Shown here one piece after another: positions 47,481-57,294 of a DNA stretch of 64,000 nucleotides (positions within the stretch are counted from its first letter, which is position 1; every line of letters starts with the position of its first letter). Made by a program: the position numbers and the translations under genes. The notes under the pieces were generated by a model that had not been told where the DNA came from, made no database searches, and was given only the letters and a program-made list of their open reading frames with translations. This DNA comes from Gracilibacillus suaedae. Lineage in GTDB: Bacteria > Bacillota > Bacilli > Bacillales > Amphibacillaceae. The DNA lies in NCBI RefSeq assembly GCF_017599345.1, contig NZ_JAGFVL010000020.1:1-64000 (forward strand), given 5' to 3'.

Positions 47481-49181
47481 TTACTTTGTACCCCATAGTT
47501 CCATAACATCTAATGTTTTTTGTGTCATCAATTCATTTGCCTTTTCAATATTCATTGCTTCTAACTCTTCAATCATGGCATCCCATGCCGCATCAAAATC
47601 TGCTGGATCACCTAAAACAGCTTGTGTTATACGTTGCTCTGTTAAGTCGTCTGCTTTCTGCTGGATAATCTCTAAATCGCTTCCTGACTCGATAGTATAA
47701 TTCGCCGCAGCACCATGTTTAGAAATTCCTAATTCTTCTGCTGGCGGGAACCAATCAATCCAGTTTTCCATATCATATTCGGCTACAACCTCTTTTTCGG
47801 CATCATTAAAGTTGTCAATAATATCTTGCTCAGAGTTTGGTGTGATCGGCTGACCGTTAGAGTCCACTGCTCCATTACCCCATTGTGGGAATGGATAGAC
47901 ATAATAGCCTACACCCGTTTCTTTCGCATAATCACTATCAGTATTCATTCTCTCACGGTCATCTTCGTGCATCACTCGTTTTCCGTCTACAATATCATAG
48001 TTTTCACCTTCAATTCCCCAGTTAACGAGGATCTGTGCTTCTTCGGAAGCCATCCAGTCTAAAAACTCGAATGCTTCTTCTTGATGTTCACTAGTGGAAG
48101 AAATGGAAATTCCCCAACCACCAGCAAAACCATAATCTTTTAGACCTTGTGACTTATACTCTTCACCTAACGTGACAGGAAGTGGTGCATATGTTCTCCA
48201 CTCTTTTCCATCCGCTACAAGTGCTGCATCTGCGTCACCTATATTCCAATTTTGATCAGCAATACTTAGTACACGACCAGATGAAAGCTTCGAAATATAA
48301 GTGTCGTATGTGTGTGTAAATGACTCCGGGTCTAATAGCCCTTTATCATTCAAACCATTTAACCATTTAAAATATTCTTTTAATTCCGGTAACAAGAACT
48401 TGTAAGTTGTTTCACCAGTTTCATCATTTATAGCCCACTGCCCATCATCCGGTATGCCTGCAGCGAATCCTGCCGGGTTACCTACCGTAATTAACCAACG
48501 CCAATCACTACCTAATAATGATAATGGGATTGTTTTTTGCCCATCAATTTCTGGATACTTTTCATAGTATTCTGTTATCGCTGCTTCAAAGTCTTCTAAA
48601 GTTCGAATTTCAGGATATCCGAGTTCACGTAAGACATCTAATTGAATTTGGAAAGTACCACTTGTTTCCCAACGTGCTTCTTCCACACCATAAGTACCGA
48701 CGTTATAGATACTTGGATCGTCTATTGAGTTGCGTAAGCGATCAAGTTGATCACCATACAAAGCTTTTAAGTTGTCACCTTTTTCCTCAATTAAATCATC
48801 TAATTTAATAATACCGCCGGCTTCAATTAGCTTTCCGATATCACCTTTTGCAAAAATTAAATCTGGGTAATCACCACTTGCAATCATTAATGGAATCGCT
48901 TCATCATTTCCACCAACCGGATAATCCATTTCCAGTTTGATGCCTGTTTTTTCTGTAATTTTTTGTGCTACTGGATCGTCAAACGATTTTTCTTCGCCAT
49001 CAGCATTGAAATAAGTCAATGTCAACGGCTCATCACTTGATGAATCACTTTCATTCTCGTCTGTAGCACTGTCCTCCTCGCTGCTTGTATCTGTATCTGA
49101 ATCATCACTACAAGCTGCTAAGAAAAGTACTGTAAACATGAATAATAAGGTTAAAAATAAGATGGATAGCTTTCTCTTCAT
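47481..49181 (-). CDS. Lpl-type extracellular sugar-binding lipoprotein
   Basis: This 566-residue lipoprotein is the capture protein of the importer encoded at 49232-51172. Lipobox LAAC (Cys24) and a Ser/Asp/Glu-rich linker precede an LplA-like fold: 'LTYFNADGEEKSFDDPVAQK', 'IASGDYPDLIFAKGDI', 'DVLRELGYPEIRTLEDFEAA' and 'GFAGGWGISISSTSEHQEEA'. AGGGGAATAAC precedes the ATG. Its position after the permeases and a YesM/YesN pair nearby recall the B. subtilis yes cluster for pectin-derived saccharides, but the ligand here is not known. Confidence 0.92.
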   Translation of the reverse strand: MKRKLSILFLTLLFMFTVLFLAACSDDSDTDTSSEEDSATDENESDSSSDEPLTLTYFNADGEEKSFDDPVAQKITEKTGIKLEMDYPVGGNDEAIPLMIASGDYPDLIFAKGDIGKLIEAGGIIKLDDLIEEKGDNLKALYGDQLDRLRNSIDDPSIYNVGTYGVEEARWETSGTFQIQLDVLRELGYPEIRTLEDFEAAITEYYEKYPEIDGQKTIPLSLLGSDWRWLITVGNPAGFAAGIPDDGQWAINDETGETTYKFLLPELKEYFKWLNGLNDKGLLDPESFTHTYDTYISKLSSGRVLSIADQNWNIGDADAALVADGKEWRTYAPLPVTLGEEYKSQGLKDYGFAGGWGISISSTSEHQEEAFEFLDWMASEEAQILVNWGIEGENYDIVDGKRVMHEDDRERMNTDSDYAKETGVGYYVYPFPQWGNGAVDSNGQPITPNSEQDIIDNFNDAEKEVVAEYDMENWIDWFPPAEELGISKHGAAANYTIESGSDLEIIQQKADDLTEQRITQAVLGDPADFDAAWDAMIEELEAMNIEKANELMTQKTLDVMELWGTK

Positions 49182-49231
49182 GTTATTCCCCTCCGTTTTT
49201 AATAAATTTATATATTAATTTTCATTAATAC

Positions 49232-50116
49232 CTAGCTTTTCACTGCACCTAGCGTTAGTCCTGTTACAAAGTATTTTTGCAGAAACGGATATACCATTAG
49301 GATAGGTACTGTTGCAATAATGGTAATCGCCATTTTAATCGATTGTGGATTGGTCTGACCTGCTATTACCTCGGCATTCTGTGAGGTAATATCCCCGCTT
49401 GAGATATTAGCATTATCTAATATCTTCATTAATTCAAACTGCAACGTCGTTAATGCCTCACTGCCTCTAGCATATAAATACGTATCAAACCAGCTGTTCC
49501 ACTGCATAACTGCAAGGAATAACGCAATTGTTGCGATAACCGGCAAACATAGCGGGATAATAATTCTGGTAAAGATGACAAAATCATTGGCACCATCCAT
49601 TTTAGCTGATTCCTCTAATGCTGTCGGTAAATTATCCATAAATGAGCGGATAATGATAACATTAAATGCCGAAATCAGCATTGGCCAAATATAAACACCA
49701 AAGTCATTAATTAAACCTAGCTGGCGAATTAGCATATATTCCGGTATTAATCCCCCACTAACAAACATCGTTAATACTAGTAAAAAACCGACTAAGCCAT
49801 TAAAAACGAAATCTCTTCTGCTCAACACATAAGCAAGCATCGTACTGGCAATAATCCCTGTAAGGGTACCAACTACTGTTCTTAAGATCGACATAAAAAA
49901 TGCTTGCAGCAGCCTATCATTACTGCCAAAAATCTCTTGGTAATTAGCAAGGGTAAAGTCACGTGGCCATATATGGATTCCACCTTTAGCTGTATCTACC
50001 GCATTATTTAACGATATTGCTAAAATGTTTAAGAATGGATACAGCGTAATGACTACTATGAAGAGCATAAAAATAGTTAAAATGATATCAAATGTTGTCC
50101 ATTTTCTTTTTTGCAT
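49232..50116 (-). CDS. CUT1 permease, LplC/YtcP type
   Basis: This permease of about 294 residues has six predicted membrane segments, 'AVDTAKGGIHIWPRDFTLAN' after the first, EAA loop 'PTALEESAKMDGANDFVIFT' and C-terminus 'FVTGLTLGAVKS'. I choose ATG 50116, since AAAGGAG lies 11 bp upstream and GTG 50128 would be too close to it. It starts 22 bp after the LplB-type permease gene. Confidence 0.92.
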   Translation of the reverse strand: MQKRKWTTFDIILTIFMLFIVVITLYPFLNILAISLNNAVDTAKGGIHIWPRDFTLANYQEIFGSNDRLLQAFFMSILRTVVGTLTGIIASTMLAYVLSRRDFVFNGLVGFLLVLTMFVSGGLIPEYMLIRQLGLINDFGVYIWPMLISAFNVIIIRSFMDNLPTALEESAKMDGANDFVIFTRIIIPLCLPVIATIALFLAVMQWNSWFDTYLYARGSEALTTLQFELMKILDNANISSGDITSQNAEVIAGQTNPQSIKMAITIIATVPILMVYPFLQKYFVTGLTLGAVKS

Positions 50117-50137
50117 CGGTTGTGACACTCCTTTCTG

Positions 50138-51172
50138 CTAGAATACACGTCCTTCGCCTATTCGTTTCGCAAAGCCGTTACATATTAAAATAAGAATAAT
50201 ACTAATGACGGATTTAAAAATCCCGATTGCAGTACCGAATGAATATCGGAACATTCCTATACCATAGTCTAGTGCATATAAGTCAATGACTAACGCCTTT
50301 TCGGCGACTATATTGTTCCCTAATAGCATTTGTTTTTCAAAACCGATATTGATTAAGTTACCAATATTTAAAATTAGTAATACGATGATAACGGGACGAA
50401 TACTTGGTAAAGTAATATGCCACATCTGTCGCCATCTACTGGCACCATCTACTTTCGCTGCTTCATAGAGCTGGGGATCGACACCAGCCATTGCCGCTAA
50501 ATAAATGATTGCGTTCCAACCAGTCTCTTTCCAAACATCAGCAGCTGTTACAATTCCCCAAAACATATCAGGTTGTGCCATAAAGTTAATGGGGCTATCG
50601 AGAATACCTACACCAACTAACAGATTGTTGACAATCCCCTCTGGTGAAAGCATGGTAATCACGATATTGGCAACAATTACCCAAGATACAAAGTGAGGTA
50701 AATAAGATATCGTTTGTGTCCATTTCTTTAACGTTAAAAACCTGAGTTCATTGAGAAGTAAAGCAAATGCAATCGCTGATAAAGTACCAAACACCAGTCC
50801 TAAAATCCCCATTCCCAATGTGTTCTCTAATGCCCGATAAAACATCGGTTCATTAAAGAGGTCTTTAAAATGTTTGAATCCTACCCATTCTTGCTCAAAA
50901 ATCCCTAATTGCGGTTTATAATCTTGAAATGCCATCACCCAGCCTGCAACTGGAATGTATTTAAAAATAACTAACCAAATAACAAAAGGAAAGGACATTA
51001 AGAATAACGCCTTTTGTTTACTCAACCTTTTCAAGAAGCCTTTATTGCCTGGATCTGGTCCGCGCTTCTTTCCTTTATATGAAGAAAAGCCTGGCTTCAC
51101 TGGCGTTTGCAAAGGTGAGTGTGACTCAGGTAGATTTGGTTGTGCCTCTGCCGTATTGTTGATTCGACTCAT
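50138..51172 (-). CDS. CUT1 permease, LplB type
   Basis: This 344-residue permease has a long, Pro- and Lys-rich cytoplasmic N-terminus of about 50 residues, then 'FPFVIWLVIFKYIPVAGWVM' and EAA loop 'DPQLYEAAKVDGASRWRQMW'. The N-terminal extension resembles that of B. subtilis LplB/YteP. AGGAGAG precedes the ATG. It is the first gene of the operon, and the promoter region carries two CcpA/LacI-type sites. Confidence 0.92.
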   Translation of the reverse strand: MSRINNTAEAQPNLPESHSPLQTPVKPGFSSYKGKKRGPDPGNKGFLKRLSKQKALFLMSFPFVIWLVIFKYIPVAGWVMAFQDYKPQLGIFEQEWVGFKHFKDLFNEPMFYRALENTLGMGILGLVFGTLSAIAFALLLNELRFLTLKKWTQTISYLPHFVSWVIVANIVITMLSPEGIVNNLLVGVGILDSPINFMAQPDMFWGIVTAADVWKETGWNAIIYLAAMAGVDPQLYEAAKVDGASRWRQMWHITLPSIRPVIIVLLILNIGNLINIGFEKQMLLGNNIVAEKALVIDLYALDYGIGMFRYSFGTAIGIFKSVISIILILICNGFAKRIGEGRVF

Positions 51173-51204
51173 TTTATCTCTCTCCTAACCTGTCAACCCT
51201 GTAA

Positions 51205-51218
51205 TGAAAGCGTTTTTT
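51205..51218 (-). promoter_or_regulatory. cre-like site downstream of the -10 box
   Basis: TGAAAGCGTTTTTT matches 12 of 14 positions of TGNAANCGNTNNCA. It lies between the probable -10 box (TATAAT on the minus strand, 51230-51235) and the start codon at 51172, a usual place for CcpA roadblock repression. Confidence 0.5.
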
Positions 51219-51229
51219 AAGTTAATTCC

Positions 51230-51258
51230 ATTATATTAGAAACCGTTTTCTCGAAAAA
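51230..51258 (-). promoter_or_regulatory. Promoter candidate of the second Lpl-type operon, with operator in spacer
   Basis: The minus strand has a perfect -10 TATAAT (51230-51235); the -35 region is weak (TTTTTC, 17 bp upstream). AGAAACCGTTTTCT (51238-51251, plus strand) is a near-perfect palindrome with central CG in the spacer. A weak -35 beside an operator fits a promoter needing an activator such as the YesN protein at 53933. Confidence 0.45.
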
Positions 51259-51608
51259 CATGAGAAACAAGACATAAAAACCTGTAAAAATGAGAGATGG
51301 AGTTAAATACCTTTTTTGGTTGAAAATGAAAAGTGAATTACGCCCGTTCAATACAGATAAATTGATGAAAACATGCTCTAGAATCCGCCAAACATGATGT
51401 TCTAGTGGCGCTCATCACAATGATGTATTGTGGAAAGAACAACCAGTTATTCGCATAACGTTTTGAGTAATTTAACTAGTTTTTCGTGAACATCAAGTTT
51501 GTATTTTACACAATAAGAAAGACCCGCTTCTTTTATTTCGAAACGGGTTCCTTTTGTTTGCTCGACAAAAAGACAATATTCTACAAGAATAATCAAGAAA
51601 TCTTTTTT
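51259..51608. other. Non-coding stretch upstream of the tandem repeats
   Basis: I see no gene on either strand. Near 51524-51560 'AAGACCCGCTTCTTTTATTT' and 'CGAAACGGGTTCCTTTT' could pair as an imperfect terminator (CCCG/CGGG), but its source gene is unclear. Confidence 0.4.
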
Positions 51609-51852
51609 GACTTAGCTTAGATTTGTTAGTTATACCTAGATATTCCACAAATCAGTCTTGACTGAGACTAGATTTGTTGGTTATACCTAGATATTCTACA
51701 AATCAGTCTTGACTGAGACTGGATTTGTTGGTTATACCTAGATATTCTACAAATCAGTCTTGACTGAGACTAGATTTGTTGGTTATACCTAGATATTCTA
51801 CAAATCAGTCTTGACTGAGACTAGATTTGTTGGTTATGCCTAGATATTCTAC
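51609..51852. repeat. Tandem array of 51-bp repeats, 4.8 copies
   Basis: Units begin at 51609, 51660, 51711, 51762 and 51813 with no spacer, and the inner ones are almost identical. Each unit holds GATTTGT...ACAAATC, able to pair around a 20-nt loop, and AGTCT-TGACTG-AGACT, a short hairpin across the unit junction. The array starts about 50 bp beyond the stop codon of the DUF4340-like gene (51903) and has no open frame. Confidence 0.9.
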
Positions 51853-51902
51853 CAAAATCTCATCTGTGTTTACTTAGATTTGTCATATAAAAACCATAAA
51901 CA

Positions 51903-53246
51903 TTATGATTCAGTTTGTACTGCCCATGCTATTGCTTGGTGAAGTTTGTCTTTTTTAATGGTGAAGTCAATTTTACTACTGTCGTTTTTGATGATTGCAT
52001 AGTGTGTATCTGATATTGCATGGAATGCTATCGTGTTTTCAACTGATTGATCGCCCTCATCCGTGATCAGATAGCTTATCATTACTTCCGGCTTATCTTT
52101 CACCGTTTCTCCATTATAAGCCTGATCAAATGTCAGTCCTGCCAATTGTTTGTAATCTTCCCGGAAGCTGTCGATATCTAGCTCTTCCCCATCATGGAAT
52201 ACAGTTGTTTTCATCTCTTCTTCAGCATTCTCCTCATGGTCCATTGTATAGTGAACCCTATCCTCTGGTGTCTCAATCGTTAATTCGTCGATTGCTTCCA
52301 GAGATACAATATGAACAAAATGATCGATCATATCATAAGCCTTGTAACTATATGGATCTAGTAGTTCTGTAGGTACCTTATAGATTTCTTCCTTACCATC
52401 AACCTGGACATAATACTGATTATTTGCCGCAGGATCACCGATGATAAGCTTTTCTTCTTCTTCTCCATTGGAAAATATAATCGAAAAGTCAGAGTCTGCC
52501 AAACCGTATTGATCGTCGCCATCGACTGTTTCGACTTTTTCGATGCCATCTACACCAACTACCATCTCCTCAGCATTGGAAAAGGCAACACTATAAACAT
52601 GTTGATATGGTTCATGCATATACCAGCCACTAAGGTGTGCTAATGACTCCTTTTCTGAAAAAGGGGACTCCTTATTCAATTTAATTACTTCTGTTCCATT
52701 GTCTATTTCGATTTCCGTAATATCTTGAGAAGAAATGGTCAGAATCTTATTATCGAATAATGATAACCGTTGCAATGGAATCATTTCCACCGATGAACGG
52801 TCTACTAAATAAATCGTTTCTTTTTCTTTATGTTCAACATAATAACGATCTCCTTGAGCCTGCATTTGACCTATAGCAATTTTTTGCGTGTCACCTTGCT
52901 GATCCATAAAGGAAACAACCACTTTCGGAAAATCTAAATTGACATTTTTCTTTTCGACTTCGACCGCTTCCCCTGTCATTTCTTCCATTGCTAATAGAAA
53001 GCTATCTATTTTATCCGTATCTTCTTGTTCCTCTGCGTCCTCAACTTCCCAACCTTGATCCGTTTTCGTTAAGGAAATATCCTCACTTGCCAACACATCA
53101 ATTGCAGTTACCTGTTCAAAATCATCAATGAGGTGATCTGACTCTGCTTCAGTTTCCTTTTTGTCCTGATCTACTAAAACAAATAACAAGACGAATAGTG
53201 CGACAATACTTACGATCACATAAATTAAAATTCTAGTTTTCTTCAT
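51903..53246 (-). CDS. DUF4340-domain-like membrane-anchored extracellular protein
   Basis: This 447-residue protein has one N-terminal membrane helix (about 7-25) and a large acidic extracellular part. 'ITEIEIDNGTEVIKLNKE', 'DISLTKTDQGWEVEDAEEQE' and repeated 'I..L.I' beta units with 'DRYYVEHKEKETIYLVDRSS' fit DUF4340, a repeat-containing domain normally found with GldG-type ABC exporter proteins. No such genes are here. It overlaps the DUF624 gene by 14 bp and ends the operon YesM-YesN-DUF624-DUF4340. I infer a cell-surface role linked to the sugar-sensing system; the function is unknown. Confidence 0.7.
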   Translation of the reverse strand: MKKTRILIYVIVSIVALFVLLFVLVDQDKKETEAESDHLIDDFEQVTAIDVLASEDISLTKTDQGWEVEDAEEQEDTDKIDSFLLAMEEMTGEAVEVEKKNVNLDFPKVVVSFMDQQGDTQKIAIGQMQAQGDRYYVEHKEKETIYLVDRSSVEMIPLQRLSLFDNKILTISSQDITEIEIDNGTEVIKLNKESPFSEKESLAHLSGWYMHEPYQHVYSVAFSNAEEMVVGVDGIEKVETVDGDDQYGLADSDFSIIFSNGEEEEKLIIGDPAANNQYYVQVDGKEEIYKVPTELLDPYSYKAYDMIDHFVHIVSLEAIDELTIETPEDRVHYTMDHEENAEEEMKTTVFHDGEELDIDSFREDYKQLAGLTFDQAYNGETVKDKPEVMISYLITDEGDQSVENTIAFHAISDTHYAIIKNDSSKIDFTIKKDKLHQAIAWAVQTES

Positions 53247-53919
53247 ATTCCATCCCTCTTTGTCCCAATTGTTCTTCCATCAACTGAAGTGGCTTTCGCA
53301 TATTAAACATCATAAAAAAAACTGCTACACTCATACAAAACCAAACGGTAATACTAGGAGCAAAATAATAGATGATCCCCAGTGATATTAATGTGGAAAT
53401 ATGAAACAAAGTCGTCTTAAAGTAACGGAAGACCGCATATACCGATACAATAAGCAAATTCTTTAATTTCACTTCAAACCTTGACAAAATAGGAAATGCA
53501 TATAACATTAAAAATAGCATGAAAATCAATAAGATTAGAAATACTGGAGATAGCACTGCCAGAAATTGATTAGCATAATATATATCTATTATTAAAATTG
53601 TCATAATCGTCAACTGAACGATCCAATATTTGGTTGCGATTTCAAAATTATTTTTGTAATAACTCCAAAAATCTTTTGTTGGACTTAGGTCACGTTCACG
53701 AATCATTTTCCCCATCGTTGCGTATAAGGCAGCCAAAGAAGGACCTGCTGGTAGTAAAGCAATAAAAAAAAGGATAATATTTTGCACGGACATTTCAACA
53801 AATACAAAAGCTAGTAAAAACAGGAAATTTGCCAGCATAAAATGGATATTAGTTATGAGAAAATAATAAAAATATTGAACACCTATATATAATGGCCTTT
53901 CTGTAACTGTTTGTGCCAT
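53233..53919 (-). CDS. DUF624 (YesL-like) membrane protein
   Basis: This protein of about 228 residues has around five membrane segments: 'VQYFYYFLITNIHFMLANFL', 'FIALLPAGPSLAALYATMGK' and later hydrophobic stretches. It is the closest of the three to the copy at 31854. ATG 53919 follows AAAGGGGGA; in-frame codons further upstream overlap the YesN gene and have no site. Gene order YesM-YesN-DUF624 matches the B. subtilis yesL-yesM-yesN linkage, so it probably acts with this two-component system or its importer. Confidence 0.85.
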   Translation of the reverse strand: MAQTVTERPLYIGVQYFYYFLITNIHFMLANFLFLLAFVFVEMSVQNIILFFIALLPAGPSLAALYATMGKMIRERDLSPTKDFWSYYKNNFEIATKYWIVQLTIMTILIIDIYYANQFLAVLSPVFLILLIFMLFLMLYAFPILSRFEVKLKNLLIVSVYAVFRYFKTTLFHISTLISLGIIYYFAPSITVWFCMSVAVFFMMFNMRKPLQLMEEQLGQRGMEYEEN

Positions 53920-53932
53920 TTGACATCCCCCT

Positions 53933-55414
53933 TTAAGCGTGTTGTTTCCGCTGATGTTTTTGATACTCTTTCGGACTAACACCTGCATATTTTTTGAACT
54001 TCTTATAGAAGTAATCATTATTGGAATAACCTACTTTTTCTGATACTTCGTACACTTTCAACTCCTTTTCGACTAAGAAATATTTTGCTTTTTCCATTCT
54101 GACTATATCGAGATAATGGTGAAAATAACATCCTGTTTGCTTTTTGAATTTTTTACCTAAATAAGAGCGATTGTAACTAAATAAGTCAGCTATTACTTTT
54201 AAATTTAAGTCCTTATAATAAAACTTCTCGACAAATTCAACAATTTTCTCGATCGTATTTTCCGAATTACAAGCAAATCCATTGATTTCAGTTGCCGTCT
54301 TGCTTAATTGGTTCTTTAGTGAAGACAGCAGTTGTTGTAATGTCTGAGATGCACAGATAATATTGGCCATTTCTTCATTTGAAGGTATATGAATATCTGG
54401 GTTGGCTCGCGATAAAATCGTATAGATATCTTTGGTAATTTCAATTAATTCAGCAGTAATTCGTTGGGGCTGGTATTGTTTTGCCTGATAATATTTTTCC
54501 ATTTCTACAAAATAGCTGTCTAATTTAATATCATCTTCAAACTCAATTGAACGACATACTTCTTCCATCCAGCCGTCTGGTAAACTAGTTTTCTCTGAAA
54601 TCAGTTCTTGGTTAGATAAAACAGTTGTATCGCCATAACTGAAGTGTAAACGTTGCAACTGTTTCAGTTGGTTGACTATGTCTGGTAACCTCTCAATGGT
54701 CGTACCTTCTTCTATAAGCTGAAACTGATGTAGTTTGGCTTCCATTAATCGGCTCTTTGACTGGAATAACCGCTTGATAGAGGCAATTTCACCATTTTTA
54801 AAGAGTAGATATATAACTTGATCGATCCAAATATATTTAAAAAGTTGATCCGTCTTTATCTTTTCTTCCACCCAGCTTCTTACCGGTCTATCGATGAAGG
54901 TGACACTTGCTACATGGAAGATCTCATTTTGATACTGGTTCAACCTGTTATGTTTTTTTCTCCCTTGTAAAAATTGCTTCCACTCTTCATTCTCTGTCAT
55001 CGTCTCATATTCGTGTATTTGTGAATGCAATAGATGCTCACTCATACATTTTTCCTTAAGCTGACGAATAAGTGGGATCAGCTCCTCTTCGTCGACTGGT
55101 TTCAGTAAATAGGATTCCATCCCCAAACGAATCGATTGCTGGGCATAAGAAAAATTGGAATAACCAGATAATACAACAAACTTACAAGTATAACCTTCAT
55201 TCTTCGCTTGCTTTACCATATCAATTCCACTTAAGCCAGGCATCCGAATATCTACAAAAACAACATCAGGTCTTAATGTTCTTATTTTTTCTAAACCGAC
55301 TTTACCATTTTCCGCAGTTCCTACCACTTGATAACCATAATCATTCCAATCAATAACAGAAGCAAGACCTTCTCTTATCAATGGTTCATCATCTATAAAC
55401 AGTACTTTTAACAT
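53933..55414 (-). CDS. yesN: YesN-type response regulator with AraC DNA-binding domain
   Basis: This 493-residue regulator has a receiver domain ('VLFIDDEPLIREGL', phospho-acceptor Asp55 in 'VVFVDIRMPG') and a C-terminal AraC domain ('NRSYLGKKFKKQTGCYFHHY', 'YEVSEKVGYSNNDYFYKKFKK'), separated by about 270 variable residues. Its ATG directly follows the stop codon of the kinase gene (TGAATG), with AAGGGGG upstream, so expression is coupled. It most likely activates the Lpl-type importer operon at 51172, the GH3-GH95 genes, or both. Confidence 0.93.
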   Translation of the reverse strand: MLKVLFIDDEPLIREGLASVIDWNDYGYQVVGTAENGKVGLEKIRTLRPDVVFVDIRMPGLSGIDMVKQAKNEGYTCKFVVLSGYSNFSYAQQSIRLGMESYLLKPVDEEELIPLIRQLKEKCMSEHLLHSQIHEYETMTENEEWKQFLQGRKKHNRLNQYQNEIFHVASVTFIDRPVRSWVEEKIKTDQLFKYIWIDQVIYLLFKNGEIASIKRLFQSKSRLMEAKLHQFQLIEEGTTIERLPDIVNQLKQLQRLHFSYGDTTVLSNQELISEKTSLPDGWMEEVCRSIEFEDDIKLDSYFVEMEKYYQAKQYQPQRITAELIEITKDIYTILSRANPDIHIPSNEEMANIICASQTLQQLLSSLKNQLSKTATEINGFACNSENTIEKIVEFVEKFYYKDLNLKVIADLFSYNRSYLGKKFKKQTGCYFHHYLDIVRMEKAKYFLVEKELKVYEVSEKVGYSNNDYFYKKFKKYAGVSPKEYQKHQRKQHA

Positions 55415-57223
55415 TCATCCTACCCCCTTCTCATACTGACCATGTTTAATTTTAGGTATTTTTAAGGTCATCGTTGTGCCCAAACCTTCAATACTATCCA
55501 TTTCAATACCATATTTTTCTCCGTAATAAAGCCTCAACCGTTGATGGACGTTGTGTAAGCCAATACGATTACCTTCTGAATAGTATTCTTCATCGTTCAG
55601 TCTCTCTCTAATTTCACTAAGATTAGCTTTCGGAATGCCAACACCATTATCTTTTACTTCCACTTGGATATACTTATCTTCTTCTTCCATCGTAATCTTA
55701 ATAAATCCTTGCTCTTCCTTCGCCTCGAGCCCGTGAATAATGGCATTTTCTACAATAGGCTGGATCAATAACGGGAAAATATAATAATCTTCTACTGCAG
55801 CTTCCACTTCCAATTGATAACTGAATTTCTCACCGAAACGTAATGTCTGAATTTCTAAATAATGATGCATAAGATCTATTTCGTCAGTAATCGGAACTGG
55901 ACGATCTGTTCTTTCTAATGCAGAACGCATCATTTTACTTAACATTTTTACAATTTTTGCGACTTCCGGATCCTTGTTTAAAATTGCTTTCATCCGAATC
56001 ATTTCTAATGTGTTGTAAAGAAAGTGTGGATTAATCTGACTAGCTAGCATTTTAAAATCCATTTCCTTTTGTTTGCGCTTCCAAGTCTCTTCTTTAATTT
56101 TATGAATATAGACTTCATCAATGATTTTCTGGACACTTTGGGAAGTTGTTGCTAAATCACGGTAAACCTCACTAATTTCGTCGTGTCCATTTATCTGTTT
56201 GTTAACCTGAAAATTACCTTTTGCTACTTGATACATCGTTTGCCTCAATTGCTGAATCCGCTTATGAAAACTTCTGATAAAAATACCTATTAACAGAATA
56301 GATACCGATAACGCACCAATGATCACCAAAAGTCCTCGTGTATAAATGGCATTTGGTTCCTTCATCACTTCTTCAACAGGAATAACGGACGAGACTTGAA
56401 AACTATTATCCAGCGATTTATCAGGTCGAAAGTCGTGCAGGTTTATCTTGACATGCTCTCCTGCAAACTCTGTATCCATCACATAATTTCCGAATGCACT
56501 AGATTCTTGATCAAAAAAAGTTGCTTTGTCACCAATATATTCACGCTCCGTACTATATACGATTGTTTCTCGATCTAATGTGATATATGCTTGATATGGC
56601 TCCCCTTCTACTACTGATTTCAGCATATCCGGTGAAACGTAAATGGCTAATACTCCTAATAAATCATTACTTTGACCGTATACTGCTCTTGTTAACGCTA
56701 ATAATTCCTGACCAGTCCAATAATCCTCCATATAAACCCAGGATAAACGTCCACTTTTTTCAACTGCTTCCTTGTACCAATCCTCTTGCTTTACTATGGA
56801 ATCCGCATAAATAAAGTGTGAATCCGTTATCATATCTTTGTTCATAAAAAACTGAATGGTTTCAATTTCATCATAGTATTTCAGAAAATCATCGAACACC
56901 GGATAACGATTATAGGCATTGTAAATTTCTAATGTCGATTCATACTCATTTTCTAACAACTCTTTCATATTCTGATTGATGTAAACCATATCTGCAATAC
57001 TAATGACCCGGTTAAAGATCGTTTGTAATCGTAATTCCAGCTTATCTACATTCGATTCGGCTTCACTTAGTGAATGATTTAATACAATATCTCTCGTACT
57101 ATCATTCAAATACGCACCGACCAAAAGAACAGGTATCGCTGTGACAATCAGGTAAATGCCTAACAATTTATGCTTTACTTTTAAATAGTCAAATAAAGAC
57201 ATGATTTTTTTCTTTAGGAACAT
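55415..57223 (-). CDS. yesM: YesM-type sensor histidine kinase
   Basis: This 602-residue kinase has membrane segments at about 20-37 and 296-316 flanking a Cache-like extracellular sensor, a HAMP domain (about 317-370), the phospho-acceptor His400 in 'ASQINPHFLYNTLEMIRM', and HATPase motifs 'VENAIIHGLE' and 'DNGVGIPK', 'NRIGLHNVHQRL'. GGAGGG lies before the ATG. It is 71 bp downstream of the GH95-like gene and the first of four regulatory/membrane genes. It probably senses an extracellular saccharide or a binding protein-ligand complex. Confidence 0.93.
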   Translation of the reverse strand: MFLKKKIMSLFDYLKVKHKLLGIYLIVTAIPVLLVGAYLNDSTRDIVLNHSLSEAESNVDKLELRLQTIFNRVISIADMVYINQNMKELLENEYESTLEIYNAYNRYPVFDDFLKYYDEIETIQFFMNKDMITDSHFIYADSIVKQEDWYKEAVEKSGRLSWVYMEDYWTGQELLALTRAVYGQSNDLLGVLAIYVSPDMLKSVVEGEPYQAYITLDRETIVYSTEREYIGDKATFFDQESSAFGNYVMDTEFAGEHVKINLHDFRPDKSLDNSFQVSSVIPVEEVMKEPNAIYTRGLLVIIGALSVSILLIGIFIRSFHKRIQQLRQTMYQVAKGNFQVNKQINGHDEISEVYRDLATTSQSVQKIIDEVYIHKIKEETWKRKQKEMDFKMLASQINPHFLYNTLEMIRMKAILNKDPEVAKIVKMLSKMMRSALERTDRPVPITDEIDLMHHYLEIQTLRFGEKFSYQLEVEAAVEDYYIFPLLIQPIVENAIIHGLEAKEEQGFIKITMEEEDKYIQVEVKDNGVGIPKANLSEIRERLNDEEYYSEGNRIGLHNVHQRLRLYYGEKYGIEMDSIEGLGTTMTLKIPKIKHGQYEKGVG

Positions 57224-57294
57224 TTGTGATCCCTCCTGTCACAACTTCTTCTTACTTATTATCTAGGTTTTCTCGATTCGTTTCAATCACCTGT

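Noticed and set aside
51609-51852. CRISPR-like repeat array
   Set aside because: Units are contiguous 51-bp tandem repeats with no unique spacers, and no cas genes are present.
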